A DNA stretch of 64,000 nt from the NCBI GenBank assembly GCA_964019425.1, contig OZ025803.1:671001-735000 (forward strand). Direction: 5' to 3'. Positions 28,772-39,845 of the stretch are shown here, one piece after another. The DNA is from Flectonema sp. DT1601. Taxonomy: Eukaryota; Euglenozoa; Diplonemea; Diplonemida; Diplonemidae. A model generated the notes under the pieces. That model worked only from the letters and a program-made list of their open reading frames with translations, had not been told where the DNA came from and did not search any database. Each line of letters begins with the position of its first letter. The first letter of the stretch is position 1. The translations under genes and the position numbers were made by a program.

Positions 28772-31700
28772 CTACTCTAAAGATATAATTCTATCACACG
28801 GTTGACGTGATGGGAATAATGCTACAGAAGATCGAGATCCCATCGGTCTTCGTGAAATACAATTTAGATCAACGAGAGGAGATGATAATCGCCGTTGACT
28901 CAGTCGGGTATCCATTGAAGCTCTTCTGCAGGATTGTCGACGATTTCGTAAACTATTTTGTTCAAGAAATTCTTCTTGTGCTGCTTGTTTTTCTTGCTTT
29001 AGTAGCAACCGTTCTTCTTTTAATCGCTCTTCTCTTAAAAGTTGTAATTCAGTTAGCGTTAGATTGTCTGACCGAGCTGCGGCTTTTAACTTCCCACCAC
29101 CACCACGTTTATCAACGTACGGAAATATGGTTGGTGATCGAGAGTCGGATACCTGAACTGAAGGTCGTCTACCAGATGATGATGGAAGGATACTCTTTTT
29201 CCAACTGTTCCACTGTCGCTCTGCTAGTTTAATACTCCAAATGAATGTTCGTTCCTTACGAAGCCATGTTTGGATATCTGATATTAATTTTAAATATTCT
29301 GATGGGTCGACAGTACCACACCAGTTGTCAACAAATTCGAAGACCAACATCGATAAACTTTCCTCATCTAAGAACCAATGTCCTCTGCTGTCAACTGACC
29401 AACTCTCTGCTAACTCGTTATTGGTTATTCTTTCACTTGATGCGATATTCGATATAATTACGCTGTTAAACCAAACATAAATTTGTTTATCAATAAAATG
29501 TGGATATCCCGGTGATTTCGGCAACAACGACCACACAGTTGTAATCCCCTCTCTTATATCCTTTCGGTGCCTTAAATTCATCCGAGCATTCAGTGCTTGC
29601 GGTGAAACCATTTCTAGATTTGCTTGCTTTCTGTAGCTGACATTGTTATTTTCTGTTTCGATACCTTCTTGTCCGAGATGCTTTAAGAGTTTTAACCGTA
29701 TGGAGTTCGCATGTTTTGTAGCTGCTGTTTCTTTTGCTTTTAATGCCCAATTATATATTATTTTTGGAATATGATTGGATTGTTTAGTAGCAGAGGGAGC
29801 TCCAAGAGATTCAAGTCGATTTCTAATTCGAGTGATGGCAACGTATGATTGTGATTCGAGATTTGATCGACAAATATTCCAAAGTCTAGTTCCCGGAGGT
29901 GAACGAACTGATTGCTGAACAGATGAAAAGACTGACGTTACTCTCCTTCTTGATAGACTTTCTGGAACTTTCGCATGAGCTTCTTGTAAGCAAGACATTA
30001 ATTCAGATACGTGACCCGATCCGAAAGTTGGACTTGTAGGACTTAAAGGAGAGAAAGTACAAAGTTTATGTTGATCACCTTTTACTAAGTGTGATGATGT
30101 TAACCATTTACAAAATCCCTCAACATCAATACAATAACCAGATCTATTCCTCGGACCACATTTACTTCTACCACCATATTTTGTTCTCAATGAGGCTGCA
30201 TCTTTAGATAGGTGAGTAGTGTAAGCAGACTCATCAGACCGAATACCAATAACTTCATAAAGTTCCATAAGAAGATGACAAGTATTAGAGTCAGTTACAC
30301 GATATCCACATGATCTAGTTAGATTATTAAAAGAAGAAGTGATGGACCTAATCACTTCTGGTTTGAAGAACTCCTTCAGGAGCTCTGTTACCTTCGCAAC
30401 AGAAACACCAGCACCAGTGTGAGTTTTTACTTTTTTAACCCGTTGTCGTTTATCCCACATTTGCACACCAGTACCCCATCCCAACGTTGAGCTACTACAG
30501 TCTGAGTCACTGTCTGAATCAAAAGGCTTAATCGAAGTTTGAGGAACATTTCTCTTCTCTCGAAGTGATGACACCTTTCGTTGAATGGGAGAATTTATAT
30601 CACAAAGTTCATTATTAGTTTCTGTAAACGAACTGCTAACTGCTGCATCAAAATCTCCAAATGGAGTTATCCCTGAAGAAGAATTGCGCAGACTGCTATT
30701 CGGAGTTCCAACATTGATATCGTCAGCATTACTAAGAACATAATTATTATTGTTAAAAGATGATTTGTTTTGTGTGATAGAAGTTCTAGATTGTAATGAT
30801 AAGGCATCACCTTTGAATGAAAAATTATCATCAAATCCGATTTGGCTGACTAACTTTGGAAGCCTCTTACTCAATCGATGAATTCTGTGACTAACTCGTC
30901 TGTTGTCGAATGATGTCTGTTGAGTACTTATTATAGAGTGATTTCTATTTTGTTTTGACAAAGTGCTGACCTTACTGTCACTCTCTTGAGGTGTAAAGCT
31001 ACTGTTTGAGGTATCACTCTCGTTTGATGACACGACGGTACTTTGCTCATTAGGTTCGCGTTGTGAAGTTGTCAAGTCCTGTTGACTTATCGCGTCTATC
31101 AACCTACCAAGAGATGATCTCATTCGTAAACAGTTTGAAGAGTGTGAACCTTCTTCTGTTTGTTCTTCTTGGCGATAGGACTGCTGTTCACAAACTGATG
31201 AGATGATCCGATCGTCATCATCAACGTCACTCATCTGGGATGTTGTCAAATTAGTTTTACTACTTTCATTACTATGACTGTTGCTGTTGATACGAGTGTT
31301 TGTATCATCACTTTGCGTATTTCTATTGAAATGATCACACCTGTTATTAGTATTGGAGTCACCTACAGCTTCACAAAGTTCATCATTATTGACATGTTGA
31401 CAATCATGGTGGGAACGTGAATCATCACCGCCTTCAGTTGATAAATTAACTTTCTGACTTCTATCAGAAGTCTCACTGTGATGAGAATCATCAGGTTCAG
31501 AGACGTCATCACACTTTGATTGTAATTTCGTACTAAACGATGAATTGCAATCTCCTATAATTAAATTACAATTAATATTTAATTCATTAGGTGAAGTATT
31601 CTGAGTATCGCTACTACTGCTATCAATTTTACGAGAGTTTGGAATGTAATGTACGACGTTGGTGTCATTCTCTAATAATTCTGGTGTTGATTTGATTTGT

Positions 31701-32185
31701 TTACTATATGAATTATTGTTGTATATTATTGATGATAATATTGGTGAATTTTCATTGCTACTAACACTCAGTCTGTGAACAGACGATGGAGTGTAGCCAC
31801 CAGACATCACTCCTGGTATTTCAATAAAATTTGCAATCGTTTTCGGTGAAATATTGTCGCTAACTTCATCAATCTGCTCACCATAGAGATGGTGAGCAAA
31901 GTTGATATTTTGTTGGTATGAATTACTTCGGTTGGGATACCAAGATTGCAATGCGATCGGATTTCCTAATACACCACGTTTGAGTGGGACCACTTCATTC
32001 TGTTCATTATAGTTGGGAAATAATACCTTTTGTTTTCGTCTGTTTGTTAGCATAAGCTCTTCGCAATCATCATTCCATTCTCCTTCTGTAAATACCCAGT
32101 TGCCTAAACCAGCTCGTACACTTGCTGACGTCGATATACATCCCAACTTCGATGACAAGGAAGTACTTCGATGTTTTCCAGACAT
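28772..32185 (-). CDS. large Asn/Ser-rich protein of unknown function
   Basis: 1137 residues, single exon, starting MSGKHRSTS. About the first 550 residues are rich in Ser, Asn, Asp and Thr and probably disordered. From about 600 the composition becomes normal and may fold (segment beginning VTELLKEFFKPEVIRSI; also GYCIDVEGFCKWL and WFLDEESLSMLVFEFVDNW). A charged, probably coiled-coil stretch (LREERLKEERLLLKQEKQ) lies near 1055-1095, followed by a basic tail. No signal peptide or membrane segment. I do not recognise the family. An acceptor with a long T tract lies about 80 bp upstream. Confidence 0.75.
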   Translation of the reverse strand: MSGKHRSTSLSSKLGCISTSASVRAGLGNWVFTEGEWNDDCEELMLTNRRKQKVLFPNYNEQNEVVPLKRGVLGNPIALQSWYPNRSNSYQQNINFAHHLYGEQIDEVSDNISPKTIANFIEIPGVMSGGYTPSSVHRLSVSSNENSPILSSIIYNNNSYSKQIKSTPELLENDTNVVHYIPNSRKIDSSSSDTQNTSPNELNINCNLIIGDCNSSFSTKLQSKCDDVSEPDDSHHSETSDRSQKVNLSTEGGDDSRSHHDCQHVNNDELCEAVGDSNTNNRCDHFNRNTQSDDTNTRINSNSHSNESSKTNLTTSQMSDVDDDDRIISSVCEQQSYRQEEQTEEGSHSSNCLRMRSSLGRLIDAISQQDLTTSQREPNEQSTVVSSNESDTSNSSFTPQESDSKVSTLSKQNRNHSIISTQQTSFDNRRVSHRIHRLSKRLPKLVSQIGFDDNFSFKGDALSLQSRTSITQNKSSFNNNNYVLSNADDINVGTPNSSLRNSSSGITPFGDFDAAVSSSFTETNNELCDINSPIQRKVSSLREKRNVPQTSIKPFDSDSDSDCSSSTLGWGTGVQMWDKRQRVKKVKTHTGAGVSVAKVTELLKEFFKPEVIRSITSSFNNLTRSCGYRVTDSNTCHLLMELYEVIGIRSDESAYTTHLSKDAASLRTKYGGRSKCGPRNRSGYCIDVEGFCKWLTSSHLVKGDQHKLCTFSPLSPTSPTFGSGHVSELMSCLQEAHAKVPESLSRRRVTSVFSSVQQSVRSPPGTRLWNICRSNLESQSYVAITRIRNRLESLGAPSATKQSNHIPKIIYNWALKAKETAATKHANSIRLKLLKHLGQEGIETENNNVSYRKQANLEMVSPQALNARMNLRHRKDIREGITTVWSLLPKSPGYPHFIDKQIYVWFNSVIISNIASSERITNNELAESWSVDSRGHWFLDEESLSMLVFEFVDNWCGTVDPSEYLKLISDIQTWLRKERTFIWSIKLAERQWNSWKKSILPSSSGRRPSVQVSDSRSPTIFPYVDKRGGGGKLKAAARSDNLTLTELQLLREERLKEERLLLKQEKQAAQEEFLEQNSLRNRRQSCRRASMDTRLSQRRLSSPLVDLNCISRRPMGSRSSVALFPSRQPCDRIISLE

Positions 32186-32265
32186 ACTCCTCGCTGGGTC
32201 CGCATAACTAGAAAACTTAGTTAGCAGAGCATCTCATATTCTTGCTTTACTTACACTTTTCTTGG

Positions 32266-32290
32266 CTGGAAAAAAAAAAAAAAAAAAAAA
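32266..32290 (-). promoter_or_regulatory. predicted trans-splice acceptor upstream of 28772-32185
   Basis: The minus strand has about 20 T followed by CCAG|CC, roughly 80 bp before the ATG at 32185: a strong pyrimidine tract plus AG. Confidence 0.45.
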
Positions 32291-32605
32291 TTTTACTTGA
32301 AAGGATTTCAAAACGCTCATGGCCACAATTGATTCCGAACTCCATTATTTTTTTTATTATTCTTATTTGATGTGTATAATGTGTATGTTATCTAAAAACA
32401 TTTAGGGGGGTTTGTTTTAGTACAGAATAACATAAAACCACGATTTCAACCTCCTTGACACTCGTACCCGACACAACTTATAAAATGAGAACTAGATAAG
32501 AAGCCTTAAAAAAAAAATAACTTTCGAATCACTGAACAGATGATTTTTTTTCATTATCATACAACACAAACCAGTAATAAATATCTGGATGTTCGTAACA
32601 AGGAG

Positions 32606-33742
32606 CTATCCCAATACAGGACCAAGGGAGTGCTCATGAATTCGTATCTCAGCGATTGATGGAAGCCCTCTTTGTTTAAGTGCGTGTCTCTGAACAGCTT
32701 CTTCAAATTGATGTATTTGACCCATCTGTACTAAGGCACCAAGAGTATCCGTGTAGCCAGGGTTACCAGAAATACTACGTAGTTCACCACCTTGGGCATA
32801 GAAAGCATAATCCATGCTGCCGTCCTCCATAAAATAAAATATCAACACAGCAATAAAAGCAGCCATTCCAACAGCTGAGAAGTATGTATTTAGCATATTC
32901 GACGCGCGAACATCTTCGTTTTGTCTGATGTAAGCTGCTTCTGTTTCATTAAATTTTAGAGGCATCCATTTGTTGACACTCTGCATGACGGCGTCTTGAA
33001 CTGTCACTCGTCGGAGATCGCGTGCTGCTTGTACTTGAAGTTCTGAGTGATAGTGAGAGAGATTTCTCTCGTGGAGTAGGACTTCCTTTTCAAGTAATCG
33101 AAGTTCACGTTGCTCATCGTACAGTCTTCCTGGGTATTTATCGTAAATTGATTGACGTGTAGCATCAAACTCAGGTAGTCGATCTAAAGCAAAGTGTAAT
33201 TGCATATGTTCTGGTAGCTCTGCTGGAGTAGATGAGATGTAATCATTTTCTCTACCGTAGTTGGTTACTTCATTCTTCATGTTCCTCTCAAATCCGTATA
33301 TCGATTTCGATTTTCCTCCAGGAACTGCAACTGCGGCAGGGCTGACACCTCCCCAGGATCCAGACTTTGATTCTTTAACTAATTCTTTAAAAGGATTATG
33401 TTTCATCATGTGAGATCCTCCGTCACTGAAATCTAACACGTCACCTTCTTGATGAGCAGTTGGGTCACTCGGAGGGTTATATTTATATACGATTTCTGAA
33501 GTTCCGTCAGCGTTTGTCGTCGATACCACATGATTCTTACCGTACTTCGCAAGTAGTAGTTCATCTCTAGTCATTTTTTTATCTATCGCAGTATTTGATG
33601 AGGGAAGTGGATTTCCTTTTGTTATTATACCCTCTGGGTTCCGTGATTCAGGCATCGCTTGAGTAGATTTATTTTTAGAAGTCTCATCATGTGGTCCACC
33701 AGCACACCACCTACGGAGCAGCGCACGCCTACCTAATTGCAT
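32606..33742 (-). CDS. probable mitochondrial single-span membrane protein, unknown
   Basis: 378 residues. The N-terminus MQLGRRALLRRW is Arg-rich and lacks acids, typical of a mitochondrial targeting peptide. The middle is polar, with an acidic/basic helical stretch near 205-245 (QRELRLLEKEVLLHERN). One clear hydrophobic segment lies near 290-308 (YFSAVGMAAFIAVLIFYFM), followed by about 70 residues. Such a layout is common among accessory subunits of inner-membrane complexes, but I recognise no specific family and do not assign one. Single exon, minus-strand cluster. Confidence 0.7.
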   Translation of the reverse strand: MQLGRRALLRRWCAGGPHDETSKNKSTQAMPESRNPEGIITKGNPLPSSNTAIDKKMTRDELLLAKYGKNHVVSTTNADGTSEIVYKYNPPSDPTAHQEGDVLDFSDGGSHMMKHNPFKELVKESKSGSWGGVSPAAVAVPGGKSKSIYGFERNMKNEVTNYGRENDYISSTPAELPEHMQLHFALDRLPEFDATRQSIYDKYPGRLYDEQRELRLLEKEVLLHERNLSHYHSELQVQAARDLRRVTVQDAVMQSVNKWMPLKFNETEAAYIRQNEDVRASNMLNTYFSAVGMAAFIAVLIFYFMEDGSMDYAFYAQGGELRSISGNPGYTDTLGALVQMGQIHQFEEAVQRHALKQRGLPSIAEIRIHEHSLGPVLG

Positions 33743-36020
33743 TGTTTATGATTTCTGTGAAGGAAAGAGTTCGATAAAACTTATCTGTCTTTTTACCCAA
33801 TAAACAGATCGGTACATTTCCGTGTTGCAAAACATGATATCAGTTATTCAATATCATAGTGACGAGCTACAATAACCTGATTGAGAATATATGAATAACA
33901 ATGTTGTTACGTAACCAGTAAGAGATTACTTTAGAGAGGGAAGCACCCTTACGTAATGCCTTTCCTAAGATAGATCGATTCCGAAGGAAGTTTTTTTTTA
34001 ATTCCGAACTACTCGCGGAAACAAAACAATTTGGGTAGAAAAAAAGCCTGGTGCGTAAAATAAAAAGTTCCGATATTTGACTGGGTATAAAGAAAAAGGC
34101 GATGGAAATCGACAGCAAAACAGGAGAACGAGAAGACTTTCAAGTTCCCCACTAGCAAAATAAAGAAAGGCATTCCTTTCCTGGGCGGTGTTTTTTATCA
34201 TCAATAACGGGTACCTAGAGTGATACTTCTTTTAAAAGAGAAACTTACAATTGCGAGTTCCAAAAATGTCAAACTCGCATGACGTGGGCATTGCAGGTGC
34301 TGCAACATAGATAGTTCAGATGTAACGAACTTTAGCTCTTGTAGTCTGCGAACTATCGTCCCTAAAGCGATTAGATCTCAAATAAGAGTTCGCCACTTCG
34401 AATCGGTCTTTGGCGAAGTGATACGGGATTGCAGATCACCGTGAATAGTGGAAGTGACACTTTATAGCAAAGTTCATCTTCCCGTTTTTTTTTTTAAAAA
34501 AAAAATACATATAAAAAGGTTGCAAAGTTTTTTCGAAAAGAAAATGTATAAGTACCTTCACCAAGCAGAATACAAGTCTAAACATTACTTCCACGAAAGT
34601 TCCAAATCTTGGGTCTAAAGCGAGTGACAATACCAAAAGAGAAAATCAAGTTGGGTGTAAAATATAAGATAAGGGGTAGAGAAATAGAACAAGCTCCGAA
34701 CTGATGCTTATCTCGTAGACAAAAAAGGGAGTTAAATCGTCTCCGGGGGTTAGAATAATAAGAGTAACAAAACCATTCACCGTACCAAAGCTGCAACTAT
34801 GAAAGTTAGTCAGACTCTCAAAAACTTTAACTGAGGAAACGTAACCGGGATCTGGTTTTACCTCCATTTTACAATTTGAATTTAAAAAAAAAAAATCTCC
34901 ATTTGTGAGGAGAAATAGGTTTTTTCCTCTCAACTAGGCCACAATTACATTTCGTATCTGGGGAGCAAAGAGGCAGGGAAGCAGGTGGGTTGCCATGGTA
35001 TTTAGGTCTGATCCCAGAGATGTTTATTTCTTAGGAGTGAAGACGCAATTATCAAGGCATTTGACCCTGCCCTCTTTCCCCCCTTATTTATTTTTTCCAC
35101 TTCCCTAGGGGAATATTGATACTGCATCTCAAGATGCATCAATTTTATGAAAATAAAAAAGAGAATGAGAACTAGGCTCCAAAAGACGAGAAAACTGTTC
35201 CAAAAAGTGTGGACCAGATGATCATTTTGTTTGCATTGACGATTATGTTACGTGTGTAATAATTGAATTGTTGTTTTTTTTATCTTTTAAAAACAATGCG
35301 ATAAAAAAAAGAAAAGAAACATGAATTAAAAAAATTTAAAAAAAAAAAGGGAGAATGCGGCGATCAACTTTTTGGGTCTGATAATACGGCAAACAAATTT
35401 CCTAATCCAAGTCCAAGATGTGATCACAGCCAAGCATACAGACAACTGTTGAAAACAGGGGAGTCTTCGCAAAATAACATGCAACATGAACAACACAATA
35501 TTATAACCCAACCAAGGGTGAGGACGATTAAACGGGTACCAAACTTGTACTTTTTTTATCAACTTTAGTTGATTTTCAATAAGGTGTTCTACCGGAGTCC
35601 GTCTCCATTGCTAGGCCACTGAATCTGAGATGTAAGCAGCTCTTTCAACAAGAAAATCAATCTCCTTACTACACGACAGTCTCATGTGTAAATATTTTTC
35701 AGGTGACCCCCAATAGGGGAACATCTTGTCACCTCAAAATTAGGGAACTCCGAAAGTTGAACAACAACAAAAAAAAAACGGTCAAAAAGATGACTGGGTA
35801 ATTGGCTAAAAAGTCTACCGAGCCGACAAAGGTTTCACTATAAGTCCTTTTAGCAGTTTAGTGACTAGGTGTAAAATTGAAATTAAAAAACAACAAACAC
35901 CTCTTAAAGTAAATAAATATTACCAGGGTGGAGGAACCGTCATCATATCCAAAAGCGGAGGAGTAACACATTCAAGTAGAATGCAATAAGAATCAGGGAG
36001 AGAAGAAAAAACTTTCTTTT
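33743..36020. other. intergenic; diverged copy of the receptor-array spacer
   Basis: No gene supported. 33822-33995 and about 34735-34790 match, with scattered differences, parts of the spacers at 40285-40460 and 41205-41260 (for example GTTGTTACGTAACCAGTAAG and GTCTCCGGGGGTTAGAATAA). So this is an older copy of the spacer downstream of each receptor gene. The remainder is A/T-rich with homopolymer runs. Confidence 0.6.
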
Positions 36021-39000
36021 TTACAATAGCTCAAGCAGTTTTGACCTCTCATCTACAAAGTTAGCATCCCTGATGAGCGCTTGGACGATGAAATTACTGA
36101 TTTTTGGTATCTGGAGATCCTTAACTTCCTTTGGATCATTTACAATGAGCGAATCAACGTATTCCAATACAGGCTCTTGAGACGCCGCTAAATTGTACAT
36201 CCACTCTCCGCCAAGGTCTTCCTTACAACTGACAATCTCGTAGATAAGGGTTGGCTTCACAGAAGTATTCTCAAACAGAATCCTAGTAACGATATTCATG
36301 TGAAAGTGTACCTCTTCTACTCTGAACTTTCCGTCGGCAAGAATGCTCGTATCAAACTTTTTATTCAGACGCATGAGAGCAAATGATCCAGAAATGCAGT
36401 CACCAATAATGGCAAATTTCTTCATTCCGATAACACCCATGTTGCCAACACGGCAACTTGAAGATGAGCAACCCGCTTGTATCGCAAGGTTCTTGTTACC
36501 AACTAAATGAACAGCTGCTTTTAATGCGTTTTGTTTATGAATAGAACAGTTCATTACAGCATTCCAAGAGATACAGATCCTATCACCAGTGAATGACTCA
36601 GGAATACCTTTAAATTGCTTCACAGTTGTCAACGTGTGATTTAAGTACTCTGTGTGAGTGCTTATCAAGATTTGTTCATCTAACTTCCTAAAGCCAGACA
36701 GATTGATGGTTACTATGGAGACAGCTTTATTTTTTAATTGACCCACTTGAAGGTGAGCAAGTCTTCCTGCGTTATTTGAATGCATGGAATTACTAGTCTT
36801 GCTTTTTTCACTCTTTCCTGCCGAAGAGGAATCTTTTGTACCAATCACACCCGAGCCCGCGCCGCTTTTTTCTTCTTCCGACGAGTCGACCAATAGAGAA
36901 GATGGCATGTAGTTACGATACTCTTGAAGTGTTTTAATAATCTTCAAGAAAGCTTTTTGAATCTTATTCGGATTCTGAAGCCCCGACAGGTACGATACCT
37001 CCTCTAGCCTCATCCATGCTATCGCTTCAGCACACTCTTCTGCAATCTTGTTGTTGTTGTACAACGCCGCCATCTTCCTACGCTGCTTCGTACTGAACCA
37101 AAACCCAACCAATCCTGCTATTACAATCACCGCACCGATGATCCCAAATATCCAAAACGGAAACTTCTTCTTCAACTTACAACCTCGAACATTATAAGAC
37201 ATCGCTTGGTTCAAAGTACTCCCGCTGACTATCGCAAAGGAATCCATGTACTGCGTCTGAAGGTTCGTACACAACGCTTCATCTGCCCTGTAGGTAGCTT
37301 CAGGGAATGTGATGATTGAATACTTGCTCAGCGTTTTCCCACCCGATACCAACTTTCCAAACTTCGGAGCGCTAGTCACTTGCCAAGGACCGGTGCCTTT
37401 GAAGGCGATTCTGTTCGATGCTCCTTCCTTGCCCTCCAACGTCGCTGTGTTCTCAGCTGCTGCAGCTGTAACATCGATGTGTGTGAAGTAGGACTCAGTT
37501 CGACGGAAACGGTTGCCCGGGCAGTCAGTCAACTTAAATTCGAAAGTATCAACTCCCGTAAAACCGTTCTCAGGAACATAAACGACACTACTATTGGGAG
37601 GAATATATCCCGTGTTGGGATCTATCGATCCGACAATGAGGAAAGCATCGATCTCATTCCAACCAGGAGTGTTGCAGGTGTCTAACTCGACGATCAGCTC
37701 GTCAGCGAAGTACCACGTGCTGCACATTCCCGGAGGCTTCTGAATCAAGTACTCATCAGGTATCACTGGTACATTGTGATCTCCCGCATACAATCGCTTC
37801 CAAGTATTGGTTGTGTTGTCTTTCGTCCGCAGTCCCACAACACTGCCAACTCCAACGGTTTCAAATGTATAAATATGTTTGATGTAAATCGGAACATCCC
37901 ATTTGACGTGAATAAATTCCGTCCAAAATAGATCCCCATTCCCACTATCAACACAATTAACAGCAGTCAATGGTGCCCATGCCAAGTCGCTATCTCCGAA
38001 CCTCTTGTCTTTCACAGGCGGTCCCAGGGCTTGAAGGGCCCCCCACCTATGATTAGGACCTTGGTACTCACTTGAGAAATTCAGTAAAGTCGTCGCATAC
38101 TGCTCCAACTCATCCACACCAGCCGCTGTTTTCGTCAGCTTTCGGATCTTGTTCCCAACTTTATCCGTCAGCCACAAGTCCCCATGTTTTGGTGTTGACA
38201 TTAATTCGATAATAGGATCATCACCATCGAAGTCCAGTACTTTGTAATTTAATAATACTTCAGTGTCTTGAGTTGTTGTGAAGTTTACTTTACCATCTTC
38301 CAACTCAGGCAGATCGTTAGAAGCTGGAACCTGAATGTAAACAGTCGCTTGCGGGAGTTGTTTTATCGCATCCATGTCGTTGAAACGCGCCTTGTCCACC
38401 ACTGCATAGTCAAAATCCGTGTATCGAATGCTGTATTCATTGGGAAGTGGCTCAAACAGTAGCGAAGTCCAACCACCAGCTCCATCAGCCGTAACTACGA
38501 ACGAGTAGGGTTCAGTGATTTCACCCGCAACGACGTCGGGGAATAACCAAGCTGATTTGGTGTTACTTTGTTGATAATAGAGTTTTCCCCGGGAAGGAAG
38601 TCGGGTGATTACGATAACTGTTTCCACAGCATCAGGGTTGTCGTACTGCTCTTCCAAAACTACATCACCATCAATAACCTTCGAGTCTTCAGGAATAACT
38701 ACTATCAAGTCACGTGGAACTAACGGAGGACTGTATTTCAGAGTAATCGTTTGAACCTCTACTCCAACTCGAAATGTCATCGTCTGGCGAGCTCCAACCG
38801 TCGCACTCATCCAGACGGGTCCCACGTAAATCACATTTGTTGTCACTGTCTGTCCCACAACTACCAACGTGTTCGTTCCCTCGACGAACAATTCACCCGC
38901 CGACAAACTGGTAATTATGTAGCCGCCAGTATCTGTTAGATCACGGATATCAATCAACGTCTTCACATTTGGAGCTACGTGAATTGTTAATCCAATACCA

Positions 39001-39821
39001 CGACAGCGAGCCCCAGAGTATCCCCATATTGTCTTAAGTTCACCCTTGAATGATTCGTGGTCGTAAGCCATCATAAGTTTAGGATCAACTGTTACCGATC
39101 CGAAATAGAAAGCCCAAGAAGGCCGTCCTGTCACAAGCTCACGTGATGAGTAACCAGTCCCTTCATCGAAATTCCAAGCAGACAAGAGATCCGCCTCGCG
39201 ACCTGTGACAGCATGGGACATGTGATACTTGATTTCGTCAACAGTCAGAGCCTTATTCCAAATTCTCAAGTTGTCGTTCATCCCAGGACTCATCTGTGGG
39301 GGTACGAATCCACTTAAGAATGCATCCTGATCACCCCCAAGGACCATAGACCATGGTACGTAGCGAGACATTGTTTTCGAAAATTCTGTTGTGGGAGGTG
39401 TTCCCTGATACTTACCATTGACGTAGATGTTGACCTTAGGTTCGGGTATTGTGAAGTCCGCCACTGCAGCGTAGTGAATCCACCGACGTTCTTTATTGAA
39501 CTCATCAACACCCTCGTAAAGGATGAACTCTTCAGTGTGCCAATTGAGCAAACTTGCTCTCCCAAAGATGAAGAGATTGTCATCACCTTCAACCGCCACT
39601 GAAAGAACACATCCCTGATAGTCTGCTTGAGATCTTTCAAACCAAGCCCAAAATTCGATGGTGTATTTGTCTGATCGGGCCTCAGCAATACCTGTCCACG
39701 GATACGAATAAGCGAAACTGCTGCCCAGTGCATTACCAGGCAGGTATATTGATCCTCCAGCACCAAACTGTCCAACAATTACTTCTGCGAACAACAACAG
39801 CAGCAGTATTTGGGTTTTCAT
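36021..39821 (-). CDS. receptor-like protein with degenerate class III cyclase domain, copy 1
   Basis: 1266 residues from the ATG at 39821 (MKTQILLLLLFAEVIVG, a clear signal peptide). The frame is open about 10 codons further upstream without ATG; an AG acceptor (TTTAATCTCAG) lies 8 bases before the ATG. Ectodomain: LamG/concanavalin-like (about 25-235), cadherin/Ig-like stretches, discoidin-like region (about 580-680) and another cadherin-like stretch. One transmembrane helix (about 886-910, FPFWIFGIIGAVIVIAGLVG), then a KYR-type linker with EYRNYMPSSLL and a cyclase homology domain (about 1028-1190). In that domain the first metal Asp appears as Asn (INLSGF); GD is kept (FTGDR); the usual Asn...Arg pair near GDCIS is not seen. 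It may not make cyclic nucleotides. Compared with copies 2 and 3, its C-terminal half is distinct (DELEQYATT, VNDPKEVKDLQ). Confidence 0.88.
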   Translation of the reverse strand: MKTQILLLLLFAEVIVGQFGAGGSIYLPGNALGSSFAYSYPWTGIAEARSDKYTIEFWAWFERSQADYQGCVLSVAVEGDDNLFIFGRASLLNWHTEEFILYEGVDEFNKERRWIHYAAVADFTIPEPKVNIYVNGKYQGTPPTTEFSKTMSRYVPWSMVLGGDQDAFLSGFVPPQMSPGMNDNLRIWNKALTVDEIKYHMSHAVTGREADLLSAWNFDEGTGYSSRELVTGRPSWAFYFGSVTVDPKLMMAYDHESFKGELKTIWGYSGARCRGIGLTIHVAPNVKTLIDIRDLTDTGGYIITSLSAGELFVEGTNTLVVVGQTVTTNVIYVGPVWMSATVGARQTMTFRVGVEVQTITLKYSPPLVPRDLIVVIPEDSKVIDGDVVLEEQYDNPDAVETVIVITRLPSRGKLYYQQSNTKSAWLFPDVVAGEITEPYSFVVTADGAGGWTSLLFEPLPNEYSIRYTDFDYAVVDKARFNDMDAIKQLPQATVYIQVPASNDLPELEDGKVNFTTTQDTEVLLNYKVLDFDGDDPIIELMSTPKHGDLWLTDKVGNKIRKLTKTAAGVDELEQYATTLLNFSSEYQGPNHRWGALQALGPPVKDKRFGDSDLAWAPLTAVNCVDSGNGDLFWTEFIHVKWDVPIYIKHIYTFETVGVGSVVGLRTKDNTTNTWKRLYAGDHNVPVIPDEYLIQKPPGMCSTWYFADELIVELDTCNTPGWNEIDAFLIVGSIDPNTGYIPPNSSVVYVPENGFTGVDTFEFKLTDCPGNRFRRTESYFTHIDVTAAAAENTATLEGKEGASNRIAFKGTGPWQVTSAPKFGKLVSGGKTLSKYSIITFPEATYRADEALCTNLQTQYMDSFAIVSGSTLNQAMSYNVRGCKLKKKFPFWIFGIIGAVIVIAGLVGFWFSTKQRRKMAALYNNNKIAEECAEAIAWMRLEEVSYLSGLQNPNKIQKAFLKIIKTLQEYRNYMPSSLLVDSSEEEKSGAGSGVIGTKDSSSAGKSEKSKTSNSMHSNNAGRLAHLQVGQLKNKAVSIVTINLSGFRKLDEQILISTHTEYLNHTLTTVKQFKGIPESFTGDRICISWNAVMNCSIHKQNALKAAVHLVGNKNLAIQAGCSSSSCRVGNMGVIGMKKFAIIGDCISGSFALMRLNKKFDTSILADGKFRVEEVHFHMNIVTRILFENTSVKPTLIYEIVSCKEDLGGEWMYNLAASQEPVLEYVDSLIVNDPKEVKDLQIPKISNFIVQALIRDANFVDERSKLLELL

Positions 39822-39829
39822 TTTTTTAA

Positions 39830-39845
39830 CTGAGATTAAATATGA
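39830..39845 (-). promoter_or_regulatory. predicted trans-splice acceptors before the receptor genes
   Basis: ATATTTAATCTCAG|TTAAAAAA-ATG on the minus strand. The same motif occurs at 45464 for copy 2 and, as ATATTTCATCTCAG|TTAAA-ATG, at 51098 for copy 3. The short distance to the ATG argues against the upstream TTG codons as starts. Confidence 0.45.
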
